Positions 53,431 through 64,000 of a stretch of 64,000 nucleotides of DNA are shown here, in pieces (within the stretch, counting starts at the first letter, position 1; every line of letters begins with the position of its first letter). This stretch comes from Lantana camara. Taxonomy: Eukaryota; Streptophyta; Magnoliopsida; Lamiales; Verbenaceae. Location: contig CM074864.1 of the NCBI GenBank assembly GCA_037501455.1, forward strand, positions 55,867,001-55,931,000, read 5' to 3'. The notes under the pieces are model-generated. The model was not told the DNA's origin and searched no databases. It saw nothing but the letters and a program-made list of their open reading frames with translations. Made by a program: the position numbers and the translations under genes.

Positions 53431-55361
53431 TGTTGGAAAACACGAATCAGAAAGCAGCGGAATTTAAAAAATTTTCCCAACAAAAGGACCTTGAACTCGC
53501 AATCGTGTAACCAAATTCGTAAAGATAGAAAACTTACTTTTCTTTTATTCTTTCTTGAAGCGTTTCAAGCCACCCAAGAACGCTCTTCTCGCGGCTTGAT
53601 CCCCTCTCCTTAGTAAAGCTCGAATCTTCAAACTTCTAACTTGAAGTCTCTAGAGAAAGTCCACCAACTTGATCACAATCTAACTAGTAAGGATGCTAGT
53701 TCTCTAGTTAGTGTTTAGGCTTAACCTAGGGTTTAATATAATCTTGGAGAAAGGAAGGTGTTCAACACATGAACCAAGAATTGTCAATTAGCTCTAAAAG
53801 GGAGCTCGAGCTCCCCTATATATAGGAGGGAGTGCCGATCCAAATCCTTGTTGGACAAGGATTTGGTTCCTCTCTCTCCTATTACTTGATTATCAAATAT
53901 TTTCCAACTTTGACTTTGAATTCTAATTCTAGTCAACTTTTAAGAGAGCTAAAATTATCCAAACTATTTTTGGATGATTTTATACTTTATTTATTATAAA
54001 ATAAATAACTTATTTTTATCTAATTAATTAATTCATAATTAATTAACTAGATTATTTTCTCCAAAATTAGACTTTCTTTTTAATTCAAAATTAAACCAAA
54101 GTCTATTAAATAATTAACACATGAATTATTTAACATCACATAATCACGTGTGGCACACGTGTCTTAATGACACGTGTCCAATCACGTGAGCCACACGTGT
54201 GATTTCACACGTGTGGAACCCCTTAGGCTCGATTAACTCGTTTAATCATTTTTAAGCCTCAACTCATGTAACCAAGTTGTTGTGTGTGACCCTCTAGGTT
54301 CTCAATTCAATTAGCAGTGACCCCAATTAATTAATTCACTAATTAATTAATCAGTCCACAGATTAAACGACCATAGTCTAGCAACAGGTGTTTAACCCCT
54401 AGCTGAATTGGAATGTTCGGATTCGACAGAACCTTTAAGTCATTGATTCATGTGAGATACAATCCTCCTACTTACTATCTCTCAACCAAGATCTAGGGCA
54501 AGGGAATAATCAGAACCCTAATAATCCGGTCTTAAAGCTAAGTGCATTTCATATCCATTTGATCTCAATCCAAGAAACCCTTTTCTTGATGTCTTGATCT
54601 ACTGCCTTGGCCAAGGACTCCATATGGCATATGAATGACTTACACAATAAGAGATCACCTTGCAAATGCAAGTGTAGGTCCTATCTTGATTCTCATTCAC
54701 TTTCATGAGTCACTTGTGCAGCCCCAGCATAAGCCTTGAATCAGTTGTCTAAGGCGACACCCTTTAAAACTTATACCTAAGACTACAGAGTTAACTCATA
54801 AAGTGACAAGGAACCTCAAGTCTAAGGATCAATTAATCACATCAATGACTCGTGAGATATTTCCTAATCTGGAAGTTTCCATTTCCTGAAATAGAAACTT
54901 CCTTTCCCATTTAGGAATGTTCTCACACGGGGCACCTCAGTGAACTTACTTATTAAAGTAAGCACCCTCATGTATCACGCACGTATCAACTATACACTTT
55001 GCACCTCCATGAAACAAGGTGGTCCTTCTTAAGGGCGTGATCCCACAAACAAGCCTTAGAGGAGTCAGGTTGACACTCCCACTGTCTGTAGGACTCATCG
55101 GCTTGGAGTATTTTACTAATCATGACTTATGTGATATAGGGCTCGTTTCATGAACCATTTCACCTAAATGGTAGAGTCCTAAAGTCATCAGGATTAGGGG
55201 AGTTCTCATACATGCACAGCTAAAGTAAACGCATACCAAACAAGAGCATATAAAGAAGTGTTGCCTCAATTCGTTATTTCATTCAAAGATTGTCTGTGAT
55301 TACAATAAGGAAAAGCACAAAGCGGATATACAATCGGCTTTCTAGGGCACTATTCCTAACA
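53431..55361 (-). mobile_element. 5' LTR of the nested copia
   Basis: 1931 bp, one base longer than its partner (an extra A near 54536). It carries the TATA box at 53817-53824 and the six CACGTG motifs at 54145-54213. The flank CCTTT at 55362-55366 completes the target duplication. Confidence 0.93.
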
Positions 55362-56452
55362 CCTTTATCGCGGTACGGGGCTCGAAAATGATATCAAATT
55401 GACTGAGTTCAATTGACCATTTGATTAATCTCCCCGAGACGTCTGGCTTTGTGAGCACCTGCTTGAGGGGTTGGTCTGTGAGCACTGTGATAGAATGAGC
55501 TTGAAAATAAGGCCTTAGCCTTCGGGACACATTAACGAGCGCAAAAGCGAATTTCTCTATCTCCATATATCTCTTCTCCGCCCCTTGTGAAGTTTTGCTC
55601 AAAAAATAAACCGGCAAGTGCCTACGTTCGTGGATCGTCACTAGGACAGCGCTCGTAGCCTCTGGGGAGACTGAAAGGTAAATAATCAAGCTTTCTCCAG
55701 GGCTAGGCTTGGTCAACAGTGGTGCGCTCATGAGGTATTACTTCATATCCTGCAAAGCCTTCTCACACTCCTCGCTCCAGGCGAAGTTGCGAGCGTTGCG
55801 CAAAATTTTGAAGAAAGGTAAGTTCCTGTACGCCGAGCGGGAGATGAACCTGTTCAATGAAATGATCTTTCCCACCAGCACTTGGACTTCCCTCACGTTC
55901 CGAGGGGAGGGGATATCAAGAATCGCCTTAATCTTTTCCGGATTTGCCTCTATGCCTCGCTGACTGACCATGCACCCCAAGAATTTACCACCCCGAACGC
56001 CAAATGTGCATTTGGAGGGGTTCAATTTCATTCCATAATGGCATAGGACGTTGAAAGTTCGTTTGAGATCCTCCAGATGGGAGTGCTGGTACTCGCTCTT
56101 GACTATCATGTCGTCAACATATACTTCCATAGATTTTCCTATTTCGCGCTCGAACATCCTGTTGACGAGGCGTTGATAAGTTGCTCCCGCATTTTTGAGT
56201 CCGAACGGCATGACTTTGAAACAATAAACGCCTATGTGCACAACGAACGAGGTTTTGGGGTGGTCTTTGGGCGCCATGAAGATCTGATAATATCCCTGAA
56301 AGGCGTCCATCATACTCATGAGTTCGCACCCCGCTGTTGAATCTACCAGTTGATCAATCCTCGGCAGGGGATAAGGGTCTTTGGGGCCGCCTTGTTGAGG
56401 TCCGTGAAGTCATTGCACATGCGCCATTTGTTGGCGCTCTTGGGAACGAGCA
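55362..56452 (-). pseudogene. Tat2 reverse transcriptase and first RNase H
   Basis: The minus-strand frame at 55738-56319 has RT motifs MMDAFQGYYQI, FGLKNAGATYQR and the catalytic YVDD. An in-frame TAA at 55738-55740 separates it from the RNase H part (55362-55737: FALVNVSRRLRPYFQAH, TDQPLKQVL), which runs into the copia insertion. Further upstream (56320-56452) the sequence CNDFTDLNKAAPK is present, with a one-base loss near 56390 shifting the frame. The active-site residues remain but the protein cannot be made whole. Confidence 0.82.
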
Positions 56453-58738
56453 CTACATTACAAAGCCATTCCGGGTATAAAATTTCTTCAATGTACTGAG
56501 CGTCAAGGAGCTTACCAACTTCTTCTTCAATGAATTCCCTCCTGAAACCGTGGACGTCCCTTTTCTTTTGTTTGACTGGCTTAAGGCCGGGTCCATGTTG
56601 AGCCTGTGGATTATAACACTCGGATCTATCCCAGTGAGATCAGAAGCCTTCCAAGCGAATACATCGAGGTTCTCTCGGAGAAAATCAATCATCCTAATCT
56701 GTGAGGGACCGTCGAGATTTGAGCCAATCTGGGTGGTTTTATCTGGATTCTGTGGTTCCAACTCGATGGTCAAGAACTTTTCGGCGGGCTCGATTCGAAC
56801 CTCAGGCCTTGGAGCCTCGAGCGCTCGTTTCTTCCCGGTAAGTCTATCGCTTTTCACACCCGAGGGTTCGTCACCCTTGTTCTTAGAGGAGGACCCTTCG
56901 ACGGCCCCAGGTGGCCCATCCTCCGTGCGCGGGGCCTCGCTAGGGGTCTTCTTCTTGTTCTTCTTTTTATAAAGTTTGGCCCTTTTATGTTCGGGGCCAT
57001 CTTCGTCCAAATTGGGGAAGTCAACTGACTTTTTAGTGGATCCTGCTTGAATGGTTTGTTTGGGCTTGTAGCTTCGAAGGGAGAGGACGTAGCATTCCCA
57101 AGCCTCTTTGACATTGCACAGAACCTCGCCTGTGCCCTCGGGAGTGGGGAATTTGACTTTCTGGTGATAAGTAGAGATTACTGCCTTGAAGTCCACGAGG
57201 GTCGGGCGACCAATGATGATGTTGTAGGGGAGGTCCACTTCGACAACTGTGTAAAGGACGCTCAAAGTTTTTCGCTGTGGGGCGCGACCGAAAGAGGTGG
57301 CCAAGCGAATCTGTCCGCGAGGGACAATCTCGGAACCCCCAAAGCCAACGAGGGCTGTTCTTAGGGGTTCGAGCGGGATATTTGTTATATTCATTTTTTG
57401 AAACGTTGAGTAAGGGAGAACGTTCACAGAGCTTCCACTATCAATTAAGACTCTCTTTACAACGTGGTTATGAACGTCTAAACTAACCACCATGGGATAG
57501 TCAGAGGTTTCACCGATCCCATGGGGTGTTACAATGTGTTCCAAGTCTTTCTCTGTGAATCCTATAGCGTCGTTCTCTTTCGAGTGCGGGGAGCTGTCAA
57601 CGGAGAGCATAGGCTTGGGCATGGATGATCTCTGGTCATAACTTCGAATGTGGCGGCGCCGGGAAGCGTTGGAATCGCCCCCCGAGGGTCCTCCGGCGAT
57701 CATGTGAATGATCGCAAAGGGCTGATTCTCCACATCTGCAGCTTTCCCCTTGCCGCGGTCGCTTGTCTCAGTGTGATGGTGACAGGGACTCCGTGAGCGC
57801 GAGCGGCTTCTTCCTCTAGTACGCGCTCGTTCTGCGCAATGCTCATCATACCTCTCCATCACCTTCACAAACTCTTTGAGGTGCCCTCCAGCTATGAGCC
57901 TTTGAATCTCGCTCTCAAGTTGGCGGTACTCGTTGGTATCATTCCCTTTCTGCTTGTGGAAAACACAGTACTTTCCTGAGCGCTTTTGGGCCTCAGTCTC
58001 CCTCAACCTCGGTGGTCTCTTGAAGAGTTTCTTATCCGCCATGGAATATACTTCGGCAATTGGGCGGTTGAGGGGGATTCGCTCGAACTTACGTGGAGGC
58101 GAGGGATTACGACGAGCGGTGATGGGGCTTCGGCGGTGACCCCTGTTAGAATCTCCTCTATCCTCAGGGGCTTTGCTGGGGCGAGGGGCATTCGCCAATT
58201 TCTGATCCCTCGTGATGTACATATCCTCGAGGGTGAAGAAAGAGTCAGTTATATCCCTGATCTCCATCAACGAGCGTGGCTTTTTCTTGGCCACCTCCTC
58301 TACGAATTCTTTGCTGACATAGTGCTTCATGTTGATTGCTCCAAAAAGCACATGCCTCAAGAAATCCATCGGGAGCTTCTCCACCAGCAGGATTTCCTTG
58401 TTAAACCTTCCCATGAAGGACCTGAGCGTCTCGTTTGGCCCCTGGACTAAGCTGTAGAGAGCTGTCGCGGCTGGGGCTGGTGCCTTCAGGGAGTTGAAGT
58501 GGCTTATGAAGGCGTCTGTCAGATCGGTATACCCTCGGATTGAGCGCGGAGGAAGCTTCTTATACCAATCCTGAGCCATTCCAACGAGGGAAGTGACAAA
58601 TACCTTGGCCCAATAGTTGCTCGGATGATCGTACAAATGCATCAGGTGCACAAAGTAATCCAGATGCTCGGCCGGATCTGTGGTTCCATCATATCTGTTG
58701 ACAGACGTGGGGATTTTGCCCTTCCCCGCTCGGGTCAT
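56453..58738 (-). pseudogene. Tat2 gag and protease
   Basis: A 761-codon minus-strand frame. Gag core about residues 10-170 (DGTTDPAEHLDYFVHLMHLY, FISHFNSLKAPAPAATALY). A Cys/His remnant (KYCVFHKQKGND) is near 263. Protease with VLIDSGSSVNVLPY is near 430 and GRPTLVDFKAVIS follows. After an Arg/Lys-rich linker, RT begins (FLRENLDVFAW), but a one-base loss near 56590 shifts the last about 45 residues out of frame. It lies in the same orientation as, and upstream of, the RT block at 55738-56319. Confidence 0.82.
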
Positions 58739-59412
58739 CAGTACCTCGTCGATGGGGGGGAATCGCCCGTCAAGATCCTATAATCCCTCTCTTCGGGATC
58801 GTACTCCTCATAGTCCGCTTCTCTCCGGTGGTTGGAAACCTGGCTGCATGGACGACGAGCGTCTCTGGCCCTGGATCTCTCGCCCCCGCCATGGGGGGTT
58901 TGAGTCCGTGCTCGAGAGAGCTGCTCCACCACATTTCTGCGGCTTGCCCTCTCCGTGGCCCTCGATTGGACCTCTTCGTTATCCTCAGCCCTCCCATTTT
59001 GAGGGGCCCTTTCATCTCCAGTGGGTTGCTGCCCTTGCTGGGCCCTCGGCGGGGCTTCATTTTCCTGCACTGGTGGCGGAGGAGGCGGTTGAGCCCTCAA
59101 CACATTCTGTGCCCTTGTTAAGGGGTGAACTGGGAGTCCTCCGACGGGTGGAGCCGCTCAGGCGCCTGCCAAGGAGGGGAAATACGCAGCGGTGAAGTGT
59201 TCCCAGGCATTTTGGACCGCTTGCTCCTCGCACTGCGCGTAAAGCGCCTAAAGTTGTTGGGCGGTGATCTGGGGCATCTCCACCCCTTGTATCTCCCTCG
59301 GAAGTGACATGGGGAGATGCAATGTCCCCACCTGATAGGGTTGGGCCATGGGCAGCATTTCAGGCATCATCCCAGATTGCATGTAAGCGTACCCTGGCGG
59401 TGGCATGGTCAT
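58739..59412 (-). pseudogene. Tat2 gag N-terminal region, decayed
   Basis: Proline-rich gag leader (QPPPPPPVQENEAPP) and a start-like MTMPPPGYAYMQSG at 59412. It is separated from the main gag frame by an indel in a seven-C run near 58755 and contains TAG and TGA stops near 59250 and 59160. The Athila element begins at the next base, so the insertion hit the first codons of gag or the leader. Confidence 0.6.
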
Positions 59413-61086
59413 TGATAAGTTGTTAATTAATCATTTTTTATGATTAAATTATACCCCGAATTATGCTTTGAAATGATATTATTTATGAAGAATTTGATGC
59501 TTTGTGTTGATTTTGTAGATTCGGGGCTTCGAGTTGAAATAGGTGCGAATTGGATCGTTTTATGACGAGATTTTGGGAACGGGACGAACCATGGCTGGAC
59601 TAATTTCGGTTGTCACTGATTTATTGCGTGGAGGACATGATTAATTGAACAAGCATGAAGAATGTTGGGAATTGATTAAGCAAATTGGAGTGCGCACATG
59701 CAGAAGCAATTGAACATGAATTTCTGAGATGAATTTAGAAGGCAAAGTGGGCCGCGAGCACAGAGAATAATGGAAATGAATTCATTTTGGAGTTGGGCTG
59801 CGCACGCCTTTGAATTTGGGCCGCACATCTGGTATGGGCCGTGTATTTCGGGAGAAGCCCAGCAGATTGGGATTAATTTAGGTCCAGCTTATAGCCCAAC
59901 TTGAAGAGCAAGAACTACACGCCTAATTTGAGAAGGATTCAGAAGCTTTGGACTTATGGGCTGCGCTTATGTCTTTGGAATTAATTAGAGTGGCCCAGTT
60001 GTGTAACTCTTGGAATGCAAGAATTGTAATCCTACTTTGTTCAAGATTTGTCCGCATGAGGAGTCCGAGACTGGGGGGCTTATATAAGGGGCATGACAGC
60101 AGCTCTTTGAGTCACGTAATATTCTGGGGAGCAGAGTCGTGGGCAAGCAACATCAAGAGCAGGACTTCATCACGAGTTCTTCGTTTTAGTTTATTTCTTT
60201 CCCTTCGTTTTTAGTTTATTTTATGTTAAAGAATTCCTCTGTTATTGTTTTCATGGATTTTAGTTGCTAAACCTTTAATTATCTAGCTAGGGATTAAGAT
60301 TTGTTTTTTATTATTGTGAGACCTAAACGCTTTATTCAATTCATGTTTATTTAGGCATTTATCTTATCTCCGTGTTTTGCGTTTATTGTGATTGATTTAT
60401 TTAGTGATAGGGCCCGATCATCTAGATAGATTTAATTGCATATTGCCAATCTTGATGCTTGAAGTGTAGTAAAGTTGATTGATAATTTGTGGTAAATTAG
60501 TGACAGGGTTTTAGCGATAGAATTCCTCGTTCACTAAGGGATTTGATAATCTAATTTAAATCTTGCGTGTGTCACGACTTGGTTAATTAGGGTTGGTGTT
60601 TTTATGATTCTTAATGCTGCGAATTCATTAAATCCTGTCGAGTGTCTCTAGGGGTTGTGAATTTGTTAGGGAAGATAACTGTCGAGTGTCTCTAGGTTAT
60701 CCGACTAAATAAGTAAAAACAAGGTTGAGTCGAGTGTCTCTATCAACTATAGCCAATCTGTCTAAATAACTTGAATTAATCTTTGAGTCAATGATCAGTA
60801 TAATAAATCGAATCGAATATCCCTGGCTAGGTAATTTTCCCTTTGATTGATTTTATCCTACGTGATTTGCTTGCTAGTTTTAATTAATTCTTGTTAGTTT
60901 ATTTTAATTGTTTACCTTAGTTTTAAAAACTCAAAACCCCCCTTTTAATTGTTTCTTTCCGTGGATAACTTGGAATTAATAGGAATAAGTCAACCAGTCT
61001 CTGTGGATCGACCCTGTTTGCACTATACTCTGTTTAGTCGTCGAATAGGATTTTACATTTATTTTTGACGGATTCGACACCTGTCA
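59413..61086 (+). mobile_element. 5' LTR of the Athila-type element
   Basis: 1674 bp. TATA box TATATAAGG at 60081-60089. Downstream are three copies of GTCGAGTGTCTCTA at 60637-60650, 60681-60694 and 60729-60742, spaced 44 and 48 bases. The 3' end (CTCAAAACCCCCCTTTTAAT then GTGGATCGACCC) resembles the solo LTR at 14818-16216. Confidence 0.88.
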
Positions 61087-61091
61087 AATTT

Positions 61092-61109
61092 TGGCGCCGT
61101 TGCCGGGGA
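61092..61109 (+). other. Primer-binding site, tRNA-Asp type
   Basis: TGGCGCCGTTGCCGGGGA begins five bases after the LTR. It is the site reported for Athila-type elements, complementary to the 3' end of plant aspartate tRNA. Confidence 0.88.
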
Positions 61110-61138
61110 TTGTGTTTTAATCGATTTTATTTCTTTTT

Positions 61139-64000
61139 ATGAACAGGAGCATTCGCAGAAAAGACACCCCTCTTTACGATCCAGAAATCGAGAAAACTGC
61201 TAAGAAAAAGAGGAAAGAAACCCAATCACGCAAGAAACAAGGTGAGACATCAGATTTGGTCAAGGAAATAGAAAAGGGAACTGATACGGACAGTTCAAGT
61301 GATCAGAAATACGACTGGACCGTTGACCGTGACCACGCCCTAACTATGGCACTACCAGCAGAAGAACGGAGGACCATGGAAGATCTGGTGCGTCCCACTA
61401 CCACACAGCAGCCCCTATGTATCACTTTTCCAGAGGTTGCTGCTGGTTTCGAGCTGAAGACGGGCACAATTCACCTACTTCCCATTTTTCGAGGTCTGGA
61501 AAACGAGAACCCTCACCAACACCTTAGTAAGTTCCACACGGTTTGCTGCTCTACCAAGCCCCACGGAGTCACCGAAGATCAAATCAAGCTCCGTGCTTTT
61601 CCATTCTCTTTGCAAGATGCAGCAGAAAAATGGTTGTACTCTCTACCATCAGCAACCATCACTACTTGGCAGCAGATGCACGATAAGTTTTTGGACAGAT
61701 TTTTCCCAGCTGAGCGATATTTGGATCTCCTTCAGGAGATAATCACTATCAAGCAAAAGGAACATGAGAGTCTACATGAGTATTGGGAACGATACCGGAA
61801 CTTACTTGCAATGTGCCCACATCACAACTTGCCGGAGAATTCAATTGTCCACAACTTTTATAGGGGTCTGATGCCTGCTGACAAAAGGCAGTTGGATGCT
61901 TCAAGTGGAGGTTCCATTATGATCAAAACACCTGCAGAATTGACGGACATGATTAGCAGAATCTCAAGAGTTTCACAAAAATACTATGTTAAGTCCGACA
62001 TGACGAGACAGGTAAAAGAGGTGAGCTCTTCCCAATTTGATGAAATCAAGAATATGTTATCTGTTTTGGTTTCTAACATGAATGCAGGAACACCACAAGC
62101 GGCAACAGTTTGCCAATTATGTGCTAGCTCCTCTCACCCGACCGATGCATGCCCGTCCCTACAAGAGGGCACACTCGAGGACGCGAACGCCGTAGGATTC
62201 CATCCACAAAATAACAACCCTTAGTCTAACACGTATAACCCAGGATGGAAAAACCACCCTAGCCTCAGCTATTCCCAGAAACCGAAGCCACCCAATTTCC
62301 AGAATTTTGTGCCTAGACCTCCACAATCCCAACAAAACCAACAACCCAGTCAAACCCTCAACCCACAAGATATCCGATTCAATAACTTGGAAAATCAAGT
62401 CAAGAATTTGGAAACTCAGTTGGGACAGATTGCTATGGTTTTGAGCAGGATTGAGAATCAAGGGAAATTGCCCTCGCAAACGGAAGATCCCAGGAAGAAT
62501 GTGAGTGCGATTACGCTCAGGAGCGGTAAGGAACTACCTCCACCGGTTGACAAACCCAAAGCAAGTCAGAAAGAGGCAGAATCTGAACAGAAAACTGACG
62601 TGACCGCTAAGCGTGACCACGCCGTAGGCTCCAGTCGAGATAGAGAGTCAGAGATTGTCAAGGAACCTAAGCCACTGGTGATCCCACCTCCGTTTCCACA
62701 GCGCTTGGCTCTGACGAAGAAACAGAAAGAGGAACAAAGCATTCTTGATACATTCCGAAAGGTTGAAGTCAATATTCCTCTGTTGGATGCTATTCAACAA
62801 ATCCCACGTTACGCGAAGTTTCTTAAAGAGCTCTGCACGAACAAACGGAAACTCAAAGGTAATGAAAGGGTAAGTGTTGGAGAAAATGTCTCCGCGGTTT
62901 TACAAAAGAAATTACCACCAAAATGCAGAGACCAAGGTATGTTTACAATTCCGTGTAAAATAGGTAACCTTGGTATTAAGAAAGCTATGTGTGATTTGGG
63001 TGCGTCAATAAATGTTATGCCTCTATCTGTCTATACTGCGCTTAATCTTGGTCCTTTGAAAGGTACAGGTGTTATAATCCAGCTTGCTGATCGATCCGTA
63101 GTGTACCCGGAAGGAATATTGGAGGATGTGCTCGTACAAGTCAACGAATTGGCTTTTCCTGCTGATTTCTTCGTTCTAGACATGGAAGATGATAAATCTT
63201 CGAAATCTTCTGATATTTTGCTTGGTCGCCCATTTTTTAGCACTGCTAGAGCTAAAATAGACGTTCATAATGGATTGTTAACTCTTGAATTTGACGGTGA
63301 CATTGTTAAATTTAATGTCTATGATGCTATGAAACGTCCTGATGAATTGTCTAGTGTGTTTTGTATTGATGTGATTGATGATTTGACTGATGAGGTTTTC
63401 CAATTGGATAATTTAGAAGCTTTGAGTTATGCACTTTACAATGATTTGCATGCTGAAAACTTGGTTAATTGGTCAAAAACCATGGTTTTGCCTGAGGAAT
63501 TGTGTGATACTGTGCATGAACTAGAGTGTCTAAAACCGGTGTTTGGAAAGGTGCTTAAATTGGATTTACCAATTTCTAACACTAAATTGCTTCCTTCCAT
63601 CGTGCAGGCACCTGAATTGGAGCTCAAGAAGTTGCCGGAGCACTTGAAATACGCCTACTTAGGCGAAGGAGAAACATTACCTGTGATTATCTCCAATTTA
63701 CTCAACAAGCTCGAAGAAGAGAAGCTGATCCGAGTCCTTAGGGAGTTCAAATTGGCCATTGGTTGGACGATTGCTGACATTAAAGGCATAAGTCCATCCA
63801 CGTGTATGCATAAGATCATTCTTACAGATGATGCTAAGCCTAAACGACAAGCACAACGCCGATTGAACCCCCCGATGATGGAAGTTGTCAAAAAGGAGAT
63901 TCTAAAACTCCTTGATGCAGGTGTAATTTTTCCAGTTTCTGATAGTGAGTGGGTAAGCCCCGTACAGGTTGTGCCTAAGAAAACGGGCATTACAGTTGTG
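61139..64000 (+). pseudogene. Athila-type gag-protease-RT, one in-frame stop, truncated by window
   Basis: The ATG at 61139 opens gag (core about residues 110-290: FRGLENENPHQHLSKFHTVC, FSLQDAAEKWLYSLP, FLDRFFPAERYLDL) with a knuckle-like CQLCASSSHPTDAC near 323. A TAG at 62222-62224 ends the frame, but the same frame is open from 62225 to the window end: PGWKNHP, ITLRSGKELPPP, protease with MCDLGASINVMPLSVY near residue 620, LLGRPFF, then RT onset (IGWTIADIKGISPSTCMHKI) near 63760. The stop stands where this family usually has tyrosine, so a single point mutation seems to have disabled the copy. Confidence 0.88.

Larger units (their letters stand above)
45282..55361 (-). mobile_element. Complete Ty1/copia retrotransposon, nested in Tat2
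   Basis: A 10,080-bp element with LTRs of 1930 bp (45282-47211) and 1931 bp (53431-55361), target duplication CCTTT on both sides, an initiator-Met primer site and a polypurine tract. It has a 2.3-kb leader and one intact gag-pol. By eye I count about ten differences between the LTRs, so it is young but older than Tat1. Long LTRs, a long leader and the TGTTAGGAATAGTGCCC opening fit the Angela/BARE-like group; the lineage is tentative. It lies in the pol gene of Tat2 in the same orientation. Confidence 0.94.
38180..59412 (-). mobile_element. Decayed Tat-lineage gypsy element (Tat2), host of two nested elements
   Basis: A minus-strand element. From its 3' side: LTR 38180-39029, polypurine tract 39034-39040, antisense accessory gene 39631-42487, integrase and second RNase H 43487-45276, then, after a nested copia (45282-55361), RNase H and RT (55362-56452), protease and gag (to 59412). 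The Athila element at 59413 interrupts the gag start. Its 5' LTR lies beyond the window. Frameshifts and stops in gag and RT show it is inactive. Confidence 0.85.
59413..64000 (+). mobile_element. Athila-type Ty3/gypsy element, 5' part, runs off the window
   Basis: 5' LTR 59413-61086 (TGATAAG to CACCTGTCA), tRNA-Asp type primer site TGGCGCCGTTGCCGGGGA at 61092-61109, then gag, protease and the start of reverse transcriptase. This primer site and the CDLGAS protease are typical of Athila. The left flank GTCAT (59408-59412) is one half of the expected target duplication. The right half is outside. Confidence 0.9.

Noticed and set aside
56390..58760. Frame changes in Tat2 as programmed frameshifts
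   Set aside because: They fall inside RT and gag, not at gag-pol borders, lack a slippery heptamer with the right logic, and occur with stops; decay explains them.

Overview
This is a repeat-dominated stretch of a flowering-plant nuclear genome, probably a eudicot and perhaps an asterid. The evidence is: nested Ty3/gypsy and Ty1/copia LTR retrotransposons of plant-only lineages, a plant-type F-box gene, fragments of plant serine acetyltransferase and pentatricopeptide-repeat (PPR) genes, and AT-rich intergenic DNA. I see no bacterial operon, rRNA, tRNA gene or CRISPR array. No ordinary host gene looks intact.

Layout. (1) 1-5487: gag remnant, primer site and 3.2-kb LTR of a minus-strand gypsy element (Tekay/Del-like), which cuts into (2) 5488-7714: the 3' end of a plus-strand Tat-lineage gypsy element (here Tat3) carrying an antisense accessory gene and a 3' LTR. 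(3) 9011-14036: a solo gypsy LTR with target duplication GTTCT, split by a solo copia LTR (11789-14024) with target duplication CCGGG. (4) 14818-16216: a minus-strand Athila-like solo LTR. (5) 17849-18941: a frameshifted F-box gene. (6) 18973-33282: a complete, very young Tat-lineage element (Tat1) with LTRs that look identical, target duplication CTCCC, an intact 2221-residue gag-pol and an antisense, intron-containing gene for a plant mobile domain (PMD) protein. (7) 33288-36697: relics of a PPR gene and a serine acetyltransferase gene, the latter broken by a MITE. (8) 36698-38179: LTR and decayed gag of a short-LTR copia element. (9) 38180-64000: a decayed minus-strand Tat element (Tat2) with its own antisense accessory gene. 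A complete copia element with an intact 1306-residue gag-pol (45282-55361, duplication CCTTT) and the start of an Athila element (59413 onward) have both inserted into it.

The most striking theme is that all three Tat elements carry an accessory gene on the opposite strand between integrase and the 3' LTR. Each has a candidate TATA box, a likely 5'-UTR intron just before the ATG, and coding introns. In Tat1 the product is a PMD protein with a coiled-coil tail. In Tat2 and Tat3 it resembles the 'putative gypsy type transposon' (Transposase_28) family. Each of the three reading frames is broken here, although Tat1 gag-pol is not. A second theme is dense CACGTG (G-box/ABRE-type) clustering in the U3 regions of the two youngest elements, which belong to different superfamilies.

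Limits: lineage names come from motif order, primer sites and LTR ends read by eye. No alignment or database search was run.
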